This document shows, piece by piece, positions 26,701 to 33,236 of a stretch of DNA of 41,860 nt. Position 1 is the stretch's first letter. Every line of letters starts with the position of its first letter. The notes beneath the pieces are model-generated. The model searched no databases, was not told the DNA's origin, and worked only from the letters and a program-made list of their open reading frames with translations. Source of the stretch: Fluviicola sp. Lineage in GTDB: Bacteria > Bacteroidota > Bacteroidia > Flavobacteriales_D > Crocinitomicaceae. The translations under genes were made by a program, and so were the position numbers. The stretch lies in contig JADLGD010000196.1 of NCBI GenBank assembly GCA_020849495.1, positions 1 to 41,860 of the forward strand, in the 5' to 3' direction.

Positions 26701-27161
26701 GGAGTAGTAGTTGTAGTGGTCCAAAACTTTTGAAAAGGTGTGTAATAATTAGTACCTAAAGCTTTACTTCCTTTGAGACTAAACTGCTCTTTATTGTTTG
26801 GCGCATTGATTTCGTAACTTGCACTTAGCAAACCAGTTGAAGAAATCTTTAGGCCATTGTTTGAAACAAGATTAGCAGCTGGACTTTCTATGGAAGCAAG
26901 ATAAGTTGTAAGGTCAACACTATCACTCGAGAAACTCGGCATGGTTAAATTCAAGGGAACAAAACCACCATTTGCAGGTTGCGAAATAGTAATTGTTGCA
27001 GGCTGATCAAACGTTTGAAATCTTAGAAAAACAGGAGACTCCCCTACGCCAGTAGAAACATCAGGTGCTGCAAACCAAAATACAGTATCTCTTTGGGCAA
27101 AAACTGAAACGTGAATAGTAAGTAGAAAAGTAAATAAAGTCAGAACTTTAACAAAATGCAT
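23742..27161 (-). CDS. Giant modular adhesin with IgGFc-binding-like head and type B T9SS domain (copy 1)
   Basis: A 1139-residue predicted surface protein, first gene of the operon. Signal peptide about 1-23 (SVFAQ); IgGFc-binding-like domain about 24-445 (SNKPIAVTLFDGQ, CSDMIGDQMVP, KPVYVYHVSGFDCE); four Ig-like repeats (about 446-800), one fewer than the paralogue; three PKD modules (about 800-1040, LYDFGGGQN, YAWEFGDGGLAS); and a type B sorting domain (about 1045-1139, IISPNGDGYNDVW, FNEWGQHVFVSD, WDGTYHSEPLPDGNY) ending in a basic VMILRKR. Secretion by T9SS with the PorP/SprF protein encoded 4 bp downstream is expected. A perfect -7 box lies 20 bp before the start. Confidence 0.88.
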   Translation of the reverse strand: MHFVKVLTLFTFLLTIHVSVFAQRDTVFWFAAPDVSTGVGESPVFLRFQTFDQPATITISQPANGGFVPLNLTMPSFSSDSVDLTTYLASIESPAANLVSNNGLKISSTGLLSASYEINAPNNKEQFSLKGSKALGTNYYTPFQKFWTTTTTTPVSYSGFEIVATQNATTVLITPKTAITGHAANVTFSITLNAGQTYSARDLNVTAVSSLAGSIVSSNKPIAVTLFDGQLTEGLCSDMIGDQMVPTPYLGTDYAIYKGLSTVDRIYVLATQNSTALTISGVGTSSTLINVGETYEIPMTEDLLHINSTKPVYVYHVSGFDCELSSAIVPSLNCKGNNNAAFSRANSDSLGIVLVTRTGYEGNFLLNGSSSIITSGMFVDVPGTSGQYKAARIFFNTAQIAPNTHNMIVNLTDIFTMGVITGSNSTAGATYAYITDFSASATSNAGLNDSVCANVDYTLYGSVGGGAITGSWSSNGFGTFQNGLNSVPNVYIPSPLDTLISPIRLILSTTGFCPTARDTLFLTVTPEPIVNANVDQTLCANNATIDLNGLISGGATSGYWSTNGTGAFVPDSSQLNAVYVPSSADISSGNLSFVLTSNNSLSCATVTDTMEVSFTASPVVNIPSDTLVVCANNSNVALSGTVSGPTTTGKWTSSGNGIFSPNNSSLTCTYIPSAADTATGFVWIYLESTSNGNCLASFDSVYVQITNAPVVNAGINQLICSNDASVQLAATVSGGAFGGLWSGGAGTYSPDATSVNAIYTPTSSEIATGSIVLTLSATNIGTCNNVSDVMQINIVAPPFANYSATSVCEGFTTQFSDFSLPGQGVISSYLYDFGGGQNAAIQNPNHQFTSAGTYPTSLIVTNSFGCSDTSSVNVIVHEKPVADFNYTSDCLNNIVTLAFTDASTSSSSLNYWFYDFDGINSVALEDVNQQFSNAGSYDVTHIVSTVNGCSDTIVKVVVIDPLPEAGFYYNSNGGLNVGAIFNFIDTSSNSVTYAWEFGDGGLASDQNPSHTYFENGNYAVIQTVTNALGCIDSAIRFISINTITNEITTLIPTIISPNGDGYNDVWKLDFIQLLYPNAQVEIFNEWGQHVFVSDGYQTPWDGTYHSEPLPDGNYMFVIELNAAAEQEVYKGVVMILRKR

Positions 27162-27181
27162 ACAATAGTGTTAGATGAGTG

Positions 27182-27189
27182 CAAAAATA
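27182..27189 (-). promoter_or_regulatory. -7 box of the adhesin operon
   Basis: TATTTTTG on the minus strand fits TAnnTTTG exactly and would start transcription about 10-15 nt before the first adhesin start codon. It is the only strong candidate for the whole 11-kb operon, since the internal gaps are 3-19 bp. No strong terminator precedes it after aroE, so read-through is possible. Confidence 0.5.
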
Positions 27190-27290
27190 CGACTTCAATC
27201 ACACTAAGCTTAACTTAAAGTTCATTGAAACATACTCTTTGCTCATTTAAAACAGCAAAGTATCTGGTGAATATCAAATATTTAGAGAGA

Positions 27291-28025
27291 TTAAACTTCT
27301 TGATTCCAAATATTCCAAGCTTTTAAGGCCTGTTCTTTCAACATGGAGAAACCATTCAACACCGTTGCTCCTTGCGCTTTCGATTGTTTTAAAAACAAGG
27401 TTTCTTCAGGGTTGTAAATCAAATCAATGCAAAAATGGTCTTTGGTTAGATGTTCAAACGGGAAAGGAAAACAAACCTCAACCGCTGGAAACGTTCCAAT
27501 TGGTGTACAATTGACAATCACTTTACAAGCTCTTAACATGTGTTCGTTGATCGCATCGTATGAAAATTGATTCGGAGAATCTGGTGTTCTGGAAATGTAA
27601 AACACATCCAAGCCGATCGTTTGAAACACATGAGCCACGGCTTTTGCTGCACCTCCAGTTCCAATAATCAAAGCCCTTTCGTGTTGATTGGTTAAAAACG
27701 GCTTGATGGATTGATGAAAACCAAATGCGTCGGTGTTGTGACCAATTGCTTTTCCATTTTTAAACTCAATGACATTCACCGCACCAATTTGTTGTGCTTC
27801 AACGCTTAATTCATCTAAAAAAGGAATAATTGCTTCTTTGTAGGGAATGGTCACATTCAATCCACTATAATTCCCAGCATCTAAAATCGTTTTGATTGCA
27901 TCAATGGAAGCCAATTCAATGTTTTCATAACTAGCAGCTATTCCTTCTTGTTCAAATTTTGTGGTGAAAAATTGTTTGGAAAAGGAATAATCCAGCTTTT
28001 TGCCAATCAAGCCAAACTTACGCAT
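27291..28025 (-). CDS. aroE: Shikimate dehydrogenase
   Basis: Reduces dehydroshikimate to shikimate with NADPH in aromatic amino-acid synthesis. The 244-residue product is at the short end of the family. Motifs: GKKLDYSFSKQFF substrate loop (8-20), NVTIPYKE with catalytic Lys63, GHNTDAFGF with Asp99, nucleotide-binding GTGGAAKA (122-129), SRTPDSPNQ after the second strand, and a C-terminal GFSMLKEQALKAW. It overlaps the DedA-family gene upstream by 8 bp, so the rhodanese-DedA-aroE group is one operon. Confidence 0.93.
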   Translation of the reverse strand: MRKFGLIGKKLDYSFSKQFFTTKFEQEGIAASYENIELASIDAIKTILDAGNYSGLNVTIPYKEAIIPFLDELSVEAQQIGAVNVIEFKNGKAIGHNTDAFGFHQSIKPFLTNQHERALIIGTGGAAKAVAHVFQTIGLDVFYISRTPDSPNQFSYDAINEHMLRACKVIVNCTPIGTFPAVEVCFPFPFEHLTKDHFCIDLIYNPEETLFLKQSKAQGATVLNGFSMLKEQALKAWNIWNQEV

Positions 28026-28656
28026 TTTTCTTAGCCAATTTCGCTTTTACAAAGCTGATGATCATCGGTAAAACAGAAACAAATACAATGATCAATACCA
28101 CTTTTTCATTGTTGTCTCGAATCCACTTGATATTGCCTAAAAAATAACCCGCAAGGGTGAGCATGAAAATCCACAGAAATCCACCCAAAATATCAAACAT
28201 CAAAAACTTGCGGTAGTTCATTTTACCTACACCTGCTGCAAAAGGCGTAAAGGTTCTAACGATTGGAACAAAGCGCGCCATGATGATTGCAAAAACACCT
28301 CTTTTCTCAAAAAAAGCTTCTGTTTTTTCCAAATAAGAAGACTTCACTAATTGTCTTCCTCTGATTTTCCAATTGAACACACTTAAGCCCACTTTTCGAC
28401 CCACCCAATAATTGATGTTGTCTCCTAAAATGGCTGCAAAGACCAGTGAACTCAATAAAATGGTCAAACTCAAATCTCCTGATGCGGCAAACAACCCAGC
28501 AGTAAACAACAATGAATCACCAGGTAAAAACGGCATAATTACCAAACCTGTTTCAATGAAAATAACCAAGAATAAAACGATGTAAATAGCCGTGCCGTAT
28601 TGCTCTACGATCCACTCAAAATCTAAATCAAGTATGTGTCTGAATAATTCAATCAT
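28018..28656 (-). CDS. DedA-family membrane protein
   Basis: A 212-residue integral membrane protein of the DedA/SNARE-associated family, members of which act in lipid-carrier (undecaprenyl phosphate) translocation and membrane homeostasis. Family marks: ETGLVIMPFLPGDSLLFTAG (about 36-55, of which FLPGDSLLF is the core), GDNINYWVGRKVG, and ARFVPIVRTFTPFAAGVGKM with its conserved arginines. Four or more membrane segments. It lies 9 bp after the rhodanese gene and overlaps aroE by 8 bp. The exact substrate here is not determinable. Confidence 0.88.
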   Translation of the reverse strand: MIELFRHILDLDFEWIVEQYGTAIYIVLFLVIFIETGLVIMPFLPGDSLLFTAGLFAASGDLSLTILLSSLVFAAILGDNINYWVGRKVGLSVFNWKIRGRQLVKSSYLEKTEAFFEKRGVFAIIMARFVPIVRTFTPFAAGVGKMNYRKFLMFDILGGFLWIFMLTLAGYFLGNIKWIRDNNEKVVLIIVFVSVLPMIISFVKAKLAKKNA

Positions 28657-28665
28657 GCTACGAAA

Positions 28666-28980
28666 TTAATACATTTCGTAAGATGGTTGTTGTTTTGCAT
28701 ACCATTCAGTAATTCCGCCGTCCAATAAATAGATTTGTTCAAAACCAAATTCAGCTTCCAACAAATTGGCAACAGCTTCTGCTCTTCGACCTGTTTTACA
28801 AACAATCACGTAGGCATTTTCTGGTTGAAGAAGTGTCGATTTTTCGACTATTTCATGCATTGGAATGTGTTTTCCACCCATCTCACAGATTTCAACCTCC
28901 CAAGGTTCACGAACATCAATGATTTCAACGGCTTGTTCTTTCAACAATTGCTCACATTCTTCAACAGAAATTTTTTTCAT
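28666..28980 (-). CDS. Single-domain rhodanese-like protein
   Basis: A 104-residue single rhodanese domain, likely a sulfur carrier or transferase. I start at MKKISVEECEQLL (28980), not 21 bp further upstream, because a perfect -7 promoter box at 28999-29006 would otherwise fall within or beside the coding start. IIDVREPWEVEICEMG (20-35) and the active-site loop CKTGRRAEAV with Cys61 are typical, ending LLDGGITEWY. It leads the operon with the DedA gene and aroE. Confidence 0.88.
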   Translation of the reverse strand: MKKISVEECEQLLKEQAVEIIDVREPWEVEICEMGGKHIPMHEIVEKSTLLQPENAYVIVCKTGRRAEAVANLLEAEFGFEQIYLLDGGITEWYAKQQPSYEMY

Positions 28981-28998
28981 GGGACTTTTATTTGCCAA

Positions 28999-29006
28999 CA
29001 AAAGTA
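28999..29006 (-). promoter_or_regulatory. -7 box of the rhodanese-DedA-aroE operon
   Basis: TACTTTTG on the minus strand matches TAnnTTTG exactly, 19 bp before the chosen rhodanese start codon. It supports the shorter start. Confidence 0.5.
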
Positions 29007-29057
29007 GCGGATTAATTCAAATAGTTTGCACCAAAAAAAGGAGAAATCTTGTATTCT

Positions 29058-29522
29058 TTACTTCACTTTCAATGAAACTTCCATTTCAAAGCTAGCTACC
29101 ATTTCATGCTGCAAATCAAATGCTTTTACTTGCACCATTCGGTTCTGTCGTTCTTTTGAATCAATAGCAGTCTGAACCATTTGACGAATCAACTCCCCTT
29201 CTTCGCAACGAAATGTCACACTGGATTCTGCACGTTTCAAAAATTCAGCTTTCATGGATTTAAAAGCAAAGGCAGGTTGAACCTTGAATTGATCACAAAA
29301 ATAAAACACATGCATTCCTGCTGCTACATCAGCACCAACTGCCAAGGCACCAAAATACATACTGTTCAAATGATTTTTCGTTCGTCTTCTCAGTCGGATT
29401 GAAACCTTGACTTGTTGATCATCGAGTACAATTAATCGCGGTTTTACGTAAGCAATCAACGGGATTTTAAACCACCCCATTAAACGCAATAGCCATTGAT
29501 AATGGCGCAAAGATTTAACCAT
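29058..29522 (-). CDS. DUF4442 hotdog-fold protein (thioesterase-like)
   Basis: A 154-residue protein resembling DUF4442/YiiD-C-like hotdog domains related to acyl-CoA thioesterases. I start at MVKSLRHYQW (29522), overlapping the nitronate monooxygenase stop by 8 bp; a longer reading would run far into that gene. The core is a hotdog pattern: VKVSIRLRRRTKNHLNSMYFGALAVGADVAAGM in the region 42-74 (landmark NHLNSMYFGAL, the central helix) and four strands ending MVASFEMEVSLKVK. Acyl substrate unknown. Confidence 0.75.
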   Translation of the reverse strand: MVKSLRHYQWLLRLMGWFKIPLIAYVKPRLIVLDDQQVKVSIRLRRRTKNHLNSMYFGALAVGADVAAGMHVFYFCDQFKVQPAFAFKSMKAEFLKRAESSVTFRCEEGELIRQMVQTAIDSKERQNRMVQVKAFDLQHEMVASFEMEVSLKVK

Positions 29523-30477
29523 GGTTTTCTGTGAAAAGTTCCGCAATGATTTCCTTGATTGGTCGAATTGCATGAACATGTTCAATACTAGGTCCAGCGC
29601 ACCAAACTGTTTTGTAAGTTGCTCCGAAAGCTGCTTTCTCTAAGGATTTCATCCCTCGATAAAAAGTCAAAGCCTTGAACCATTTTTTTAAACGCTTATT
29701 TTTATTCAGTATACGTTCTAACCAGTTTTGTTCCGTACCAATTTCTTTCACATAAGGTGTTTGAATCACCGTGCAAGGAGTTCCAGACAATTTAGTGGTC
29801 ATGACAATGTCTTTTGCACCGTATTCTACACATGCTTTTTTGTAATCATCAGATACACCAGCTTCTGTTGAGGCAATAAAAATGGAACCTATCGAAAATC
29901 CATCAGCACCATAAGCTGCTACTTGATCCATTTCTGTTTTACAACCTACTCCTCCTGCAGAAACAACAGGAATGGATATGGCTTGTTTAATCGATTGAAT
30001 CAACGTTTGTGGATCTTGATTTCCTGCATGTCCTCCCGCTTGATTATTAACAGCAATCACTGCATCGGCGCCCAAATCGGCTACTTTTTGAGCGAATTTC
30101 ACATCCGTTACGTCACACAATACTTTGATCCCGTTTGCATGCGCTTGTTCAATGACTTCTTTAGGCGAACCCAATGAAGTGATGAAAAAATCCACTTTTT
30201 CTTCACAGGATACTTTGAGTTGTTCACTCATTAAAAAATTGGAAGCATTCACAATCAAATTGATTCCGATTGGTCCTTCAGCTGCGGCTTTCATCCGTTT
30301 GATACCAGCACGCAATTCTTCAACAGTTCTGTAATTCAAAGCGGGAATAGCTCCAGCAATTCCGTTTTTGGTTGCTTCGATGATCATTGCCTCATTGGAA
30401 ACCAAAAACATCGGCGCCATGATTACAGGATACTTGATTCCTAAAAGTTGACACAATGGAAGTTGCTCGCTGTTCAT
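29515..30477 (-). CDS. Nitronate monooxygenase / FabK-like flavoprotein
   Basis: An FMN-dependent TIM-barrel enzyme of the 2-nitropropane dioxygenase family. I use the ATG at 30477 (MNSEQLPLCQLLG); the upstream in-frame option is a TTG. Features: GIKYPVIMAPMFLVSN (flavin-binding first strand), IGINLIVNASNF, NNQAGGHAG with the catalytic-type histidine, and the phosphate-binding VVSAGGVG and DGFSIGSIFIAS. The C terminus is longer and more basic than in the paralogue at 40107-41060. Coupled by overlap to the hotdog protein, which hints at acyl or alkyl detoxification, but that is inference. Confidence 0.82.
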   Translation of the reverse strand: MNSEQLPLCQLLGIKYPVIMAPMFLVSNEAMIIEATKNGIAGAIPALNYRTVEELRAGIKRMKAAAEGPIGINLIVNASNFLMSEQLKVSCEEKVDFFITSLGSPKEVIEQAHANGIKVLCDVTDVKFAQKVADLGADAVIAVNNQAGGHAGNQDPQTLIQSIKQAISIPVVSAGGVGCKTEMDQVAAYGADGFSIGSIFIASTEAGVSDDYKKACVEYGAKDIVMTTKLSGTPCTVIQTPYVKEIGTEQNWLERILNKNKRLKKWFKALTFYRGMKSLEKAAFGATYKTVWCAGPSIEHVHAIRPIKEIIAELFTENHG

Positions 30478-30494
30478 CCTAGATTTCAATTGTT

Positions 30495-31124
30495 TTATTT
30501 ACCGAATCCAATGCGAATTCCAGTAGTTCCGTTGATCAACAATCTTTTCACAACATTTGCTTTCCAAGTATAAGCACCAGAAACACCGTCATAAATCAAA
30601 TCATACCTTTCATCCGAATTGTTTCCCATACCAATACCTGCATATAGGTCTATTGCTAAACGATCCGAAGCCCAAAATTGGTAACCAAGATTGAAACGAA
30701 AAATCAATTGATCCAAATTCCCAGTAATATCACCTGCATTGTAATTGTCATCTGTGTAAACAGAATTGTAGCGTCTATACTTGAATTGAGGTTCTAAATA
30801 CAAACTGCTCATTTCATTTGCAGCGCACAAAGGATACAATCTAAAACCCAATGCTCCATGAAATCCAATAGCACTTTCTGGGTTTCCAGTATTCCATAAA
30901 TTGTGATTTCCTCTTGATAAACCAACTTCAGAAAAAGTTGGTCCCAATTCTAATTCTAAACTGGTAAACTTGGTTAAACGCTGTTCGTAAGTGAAGTTAA
31001 ACTCTCCCGCAATCAATTGAATAGGAGCGAATTTAATGGAATAAGAATGACCCGTTGATTCTTCTTGTCCAAAACTTATTGAAGCGATGATTGTTACAAC
31101 TAAAGCGGTGATTATTTTATTCAT
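30495..31124 (-). CDS. Outer-membrane beta-barrel protein (DUF3575-like)
   Basis: A 209-residue predicted outer-membrane protein. The true start is MNKIITALVVTI (31124), 144 bp inside a longer open frame, since it opens a signal peptide cut after SFGQ (about residue 19). The mature part alternates polar and hydrophobic residues as barrel strands do (SIKFAPIQLIAGEFNFTYEQRL, LYLEPQFKYRRY, RFNLGYQFW, AIDLYAGIGMG) and ends with a barrel-like GIRIGFGK. Function unknown. It lies 17 bp upstream of the nitronate monooxygenase gene on the same strand, and diverges from menA. Confidence 0.7.
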   Translation of the reverse strand: MNKIITALVVTIIASISFGQEESTGHSYSIKFAPIQLIAGEFNFTYEQRLTKFTSLELELGPTFSEVGLSRGNHNLWNTGNPESAIGFHGALGFRLYPLCAANEMSSLYLEPQFKYRRYNSVYTDDNYNAGDITGNLDQLIFRFNLGYQFWASDRLAIDLYAGIGMGNNSDERYDLIYDGVSGAYTWKANVVKRLLINGTTGIRIGFGK

Positions 31125-31241
31125 GTTCTTTGTTTTTTCAGATGTTCTTTCTAACTGGAAAACTACACAAATATTTCTTAGGGAACAAGATTTTACAAAA
31201 TAAACAGCTCTGTTTAAGTAGATAATTTTCAAATTTGTACC

Positions 31242-32153
31242 ATGACAAAAAAGCAAGCGTGGATTCATGCTCTCAGACTGCGTACTCTTCCCCTTTCTAT
31301 AGCTGGAATACTAACAGGAAGTGCGATTGCATTTCACCAACACTTTTGGAATGCTATCGTATTTAGTTTAGCACTTTGCACCACACTTCTATTTCAAATC
31401 GTTTCGAATCTAGCAAATGATTTAGGTGACACCCAAAAAGGAGCTGATAACGAACACCGAGTTGGTCCTACAAGAGCTGTTCAATCGGGCATTATCAGTC
31501 AACAAGCAATGAAAAACGCTGTTATTTTAACTTCTATTCTTTCATTTATCAGTGCCGCTTTATTGATTTATTTTGGTACCAAACACCTTTCAAACACCGT
31601 CATTTATTTTTATTTCGGTTTAGCCCTAGCTTGTATTTTGGCTGCAATCATGTACACAGTTGGTAAAAAAGCGTATGGTTATAACGGACTTGGCGATTTA
31701 TTTGTATTCATTTTCTTCGGATTGGTTAGCGTTGTTGGTGTTTATCCACTTTTTGCTAATGGAATCGATTACCTCCTACTCATTCCAGCAGTAACAATAG
31801 GTTGTTTTAGCTCAGCAGTATTGAACCTGAACAACATGCGCGATATTGAAAACGATCGATCTGTTGGGAAAAATACATTGGTTGTCAAATTAGGAAGTGA
31901 AAACGCTAAAAAGTATCACGCTTTTTTAATTCTAACAGGAATCATAGCATGGATCAGTTTCTTAGGAATTACCCAACAATGGATAGGCTTTATTTCCTTA
32001 CTTCCAAGTTTATTGCTATTAAAGCATTTGGCTTTTGTCATGAAAAACAAGGAACCAAAAGCATTTGACCCACATTTAAAAACGGTTGCGCTAGCTACTT
32101 TTTTTACCAGTATTTTGTACTTTGCAAGTGTAATCATTGCTCAATGGATTTGA
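31242..32153 (+). CDS. menA: 1,4-dihydroxy-2-naphthoate polyprenyltransferase
   Basis: Attaches the polyprenyl chain to DHNA in menaquinone synthesis at the inner membrane. The 303-residue protein has about eight or nine membrane helices. The first metal-diphosphate motif is NLANDLGDTQKGAD (56-69), followed by GPTRAVQSG; the second lies in LNNMRDIENDRSVGKNTL. The start at 31242 (MTKKQAWIHALRLRTLPLS) matches MenA family N termini. It overlaps menC by 10 bp, giving a two-gene men operon. The remaining men genes are not in this window. Confidence 0.93.
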   Translation: MTKKQAWIHALRLRTLPLSIAGILTGSAIAFHQHFWNAIVFSLALCTTLLFQIVSNLANDLGDTQKGADNEHRVGPTRAVQSGIISQQAMKNAVILTSILSFISAALLIYFGTKHLSNTVIYFYFGLALACILAAIMYTVGKKAYGYNGLGDLFVFIFFGLVSVVGVYPLFANGIDYLLLIPAVTIGCFSSAVLNLNNMRDIENDRSVGKNTLVVKLGSENAKKYHAFLILTGIIAWISFLGITQQWIGFISLLPSLLLLKHLAFVMKNKEPKAFDPHLKTVALATFFTSILYFASVIIAQWI

Positions 32154-33193
32154 TTCAACAACTACCTAAAGCATTTTCGCTTTCTTTTGAAAAGTATGTT
32201 TTGCCTTTCAAACAAGCAAGTGGAACGAGTAGAGGTATTTTAACCGAGAAAAAAGGTTGGATTTTCCAATTGAAAGATGAAGAAACTGGAATAATTGGAA
32301 AAGGTGAATGTTCGATCATTCCTGGTTTATCTCCGGATTACACTTCGGATGAAGCCTACGAAGATAAACTCGAATCCGTTTGCAATCAAGCTCAGTTTTA
32401 TTTAGAAAATAGCTCCGAATTAAAAGACTTTCCTTCCATTTTATTTGGATTAGAAAGCGCTTACCTCGATTGGAAAAATGGTGGAAAAGGTGTGTATTTT
32501 GAATCGCCTTTTAATCAAAAAAATACGCCCATTCCAATCAATGGATTGGTTTGGATGGGTTCTGAATCCTTCATGAAAGAACAAATTGATGCCAAATTAG
32601 CCAGTGGTTTCAGTTGCATCAAAATGAAAGTGGGAGCCATTGATTTTGAAACGGAACTCCAGCTTTTAACATCCATTCGTAAACGTTATTCTGCTCAAGA
32701 AATCACTTTACGTGTTGACGCAAACGGAGCTTTTACACCTGAAGAAGCATTGAAAAAATTAGCACAATTAGCACAGTTGGACATTCACAGCATCGAGCAA
32801 CCAATCAAAGCAGGAAATTGGGAAGCAATGGCCGAATTGTGTCAACAAACGCCCCTACCCATTGCCTTGGACGAAGAACTGATTGGAATCAATGAAACAA
32901 AAGAGAAACAGCGATTACTCAGAACAATTCAACCGCAATACATCATTTTAAAACCAAGTTTACACGGAGGATTTTCGGGTTCAAAAGAATGGATTGACCT
33001 CGCAGATGAGCAACAGATTCCTTGGTGGATCACTTCAGCATTGGAAAGTAATATTGGTTTGAGTGCCATTGCACAATTCACAGGCTTGTTTGATGTATCT
33101 ATTCCTCAAGGACTTGGAACAGGTGGCTTGTTTGTGTCCAATTTTGAAAGTGAGATGCATGTCAACAATGGATTTTTATTCCATCATTATTAA
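32144..33193 (+). CDS. menC: o-succinylbenzoate synthase
   Basis: Dehydrates SHCHC to o-succinylbenzoate in menaquinone synthesis; enolase superfamily. Length 349. The catalytic lysine pair is in CIKMKVG (KxK), metal ligands in LRVDANGAF, SIEQPI and IALDEEL, and the second catalytic lysine in YIILKPSLHGG. The start overlaps the end of menA by 10 bp. The gene ends 43 bp before the sensor-kinase gene, with no clear terminator between. Confidence 0.93.
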   Translation: MDLIQQLPKAFSLSFEKYVLPFKQASGTSRGILTEKKGWIFQLKDEETGIIGKGECSIIPGLSPDYTSDEAYEDKLESVCNQAQFYLENSSELKDFPSILFGLESAYLDWKNGGKGVYFESPFNQKNTPIPINGLVWMGSESFMKEQIDAKLASGFSCIKMKVGAIDFETELQLLTSIRKRYSAQEITLRVDANGAFTPEEALKKLAQLAQLDIHSIEQPIKAGNWEAMAELCQQTPLPIALDEELIGINETKEKQRLLRTIQPQYIILKPSLHGGFSGSKEWIDLADEQQIPWWITSALESNIGLSAIAQFTGLFDVSIPQGLGTGGLFVSNFESEMHVNNGFLFHHY

Positions 33194-33210
33194 AATCTTA
33201 AAAATCAGTT

Positions 33211-33218
33211 TACATTTG
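33211..33218 (+). promoter_or_regulatory. -7 box of the sensor-kinase operon
   Basis: TACATTTG matches TAnnTTTG exactly, 18 bp before the start codon at 33237. Confidence 0.5.
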
Positions 33219-33236
33219 TGCTAATCTTACCGTTCT

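Noticed and set aside
19066..27161. Repeated DNA in the adhesins, first considered as CRISPR or satellite repeats
   Set aside because: Repeats are 80-90 codons long, diverged, and in frame; they are protein modules, not short direct repeats with spacers.
27162..27290. Possible tRNA or small RNA between aroE and the adhesin operon
   Set aside because: No cloverleaf or strong hairpin; the stretch is explained by the operon promoter.
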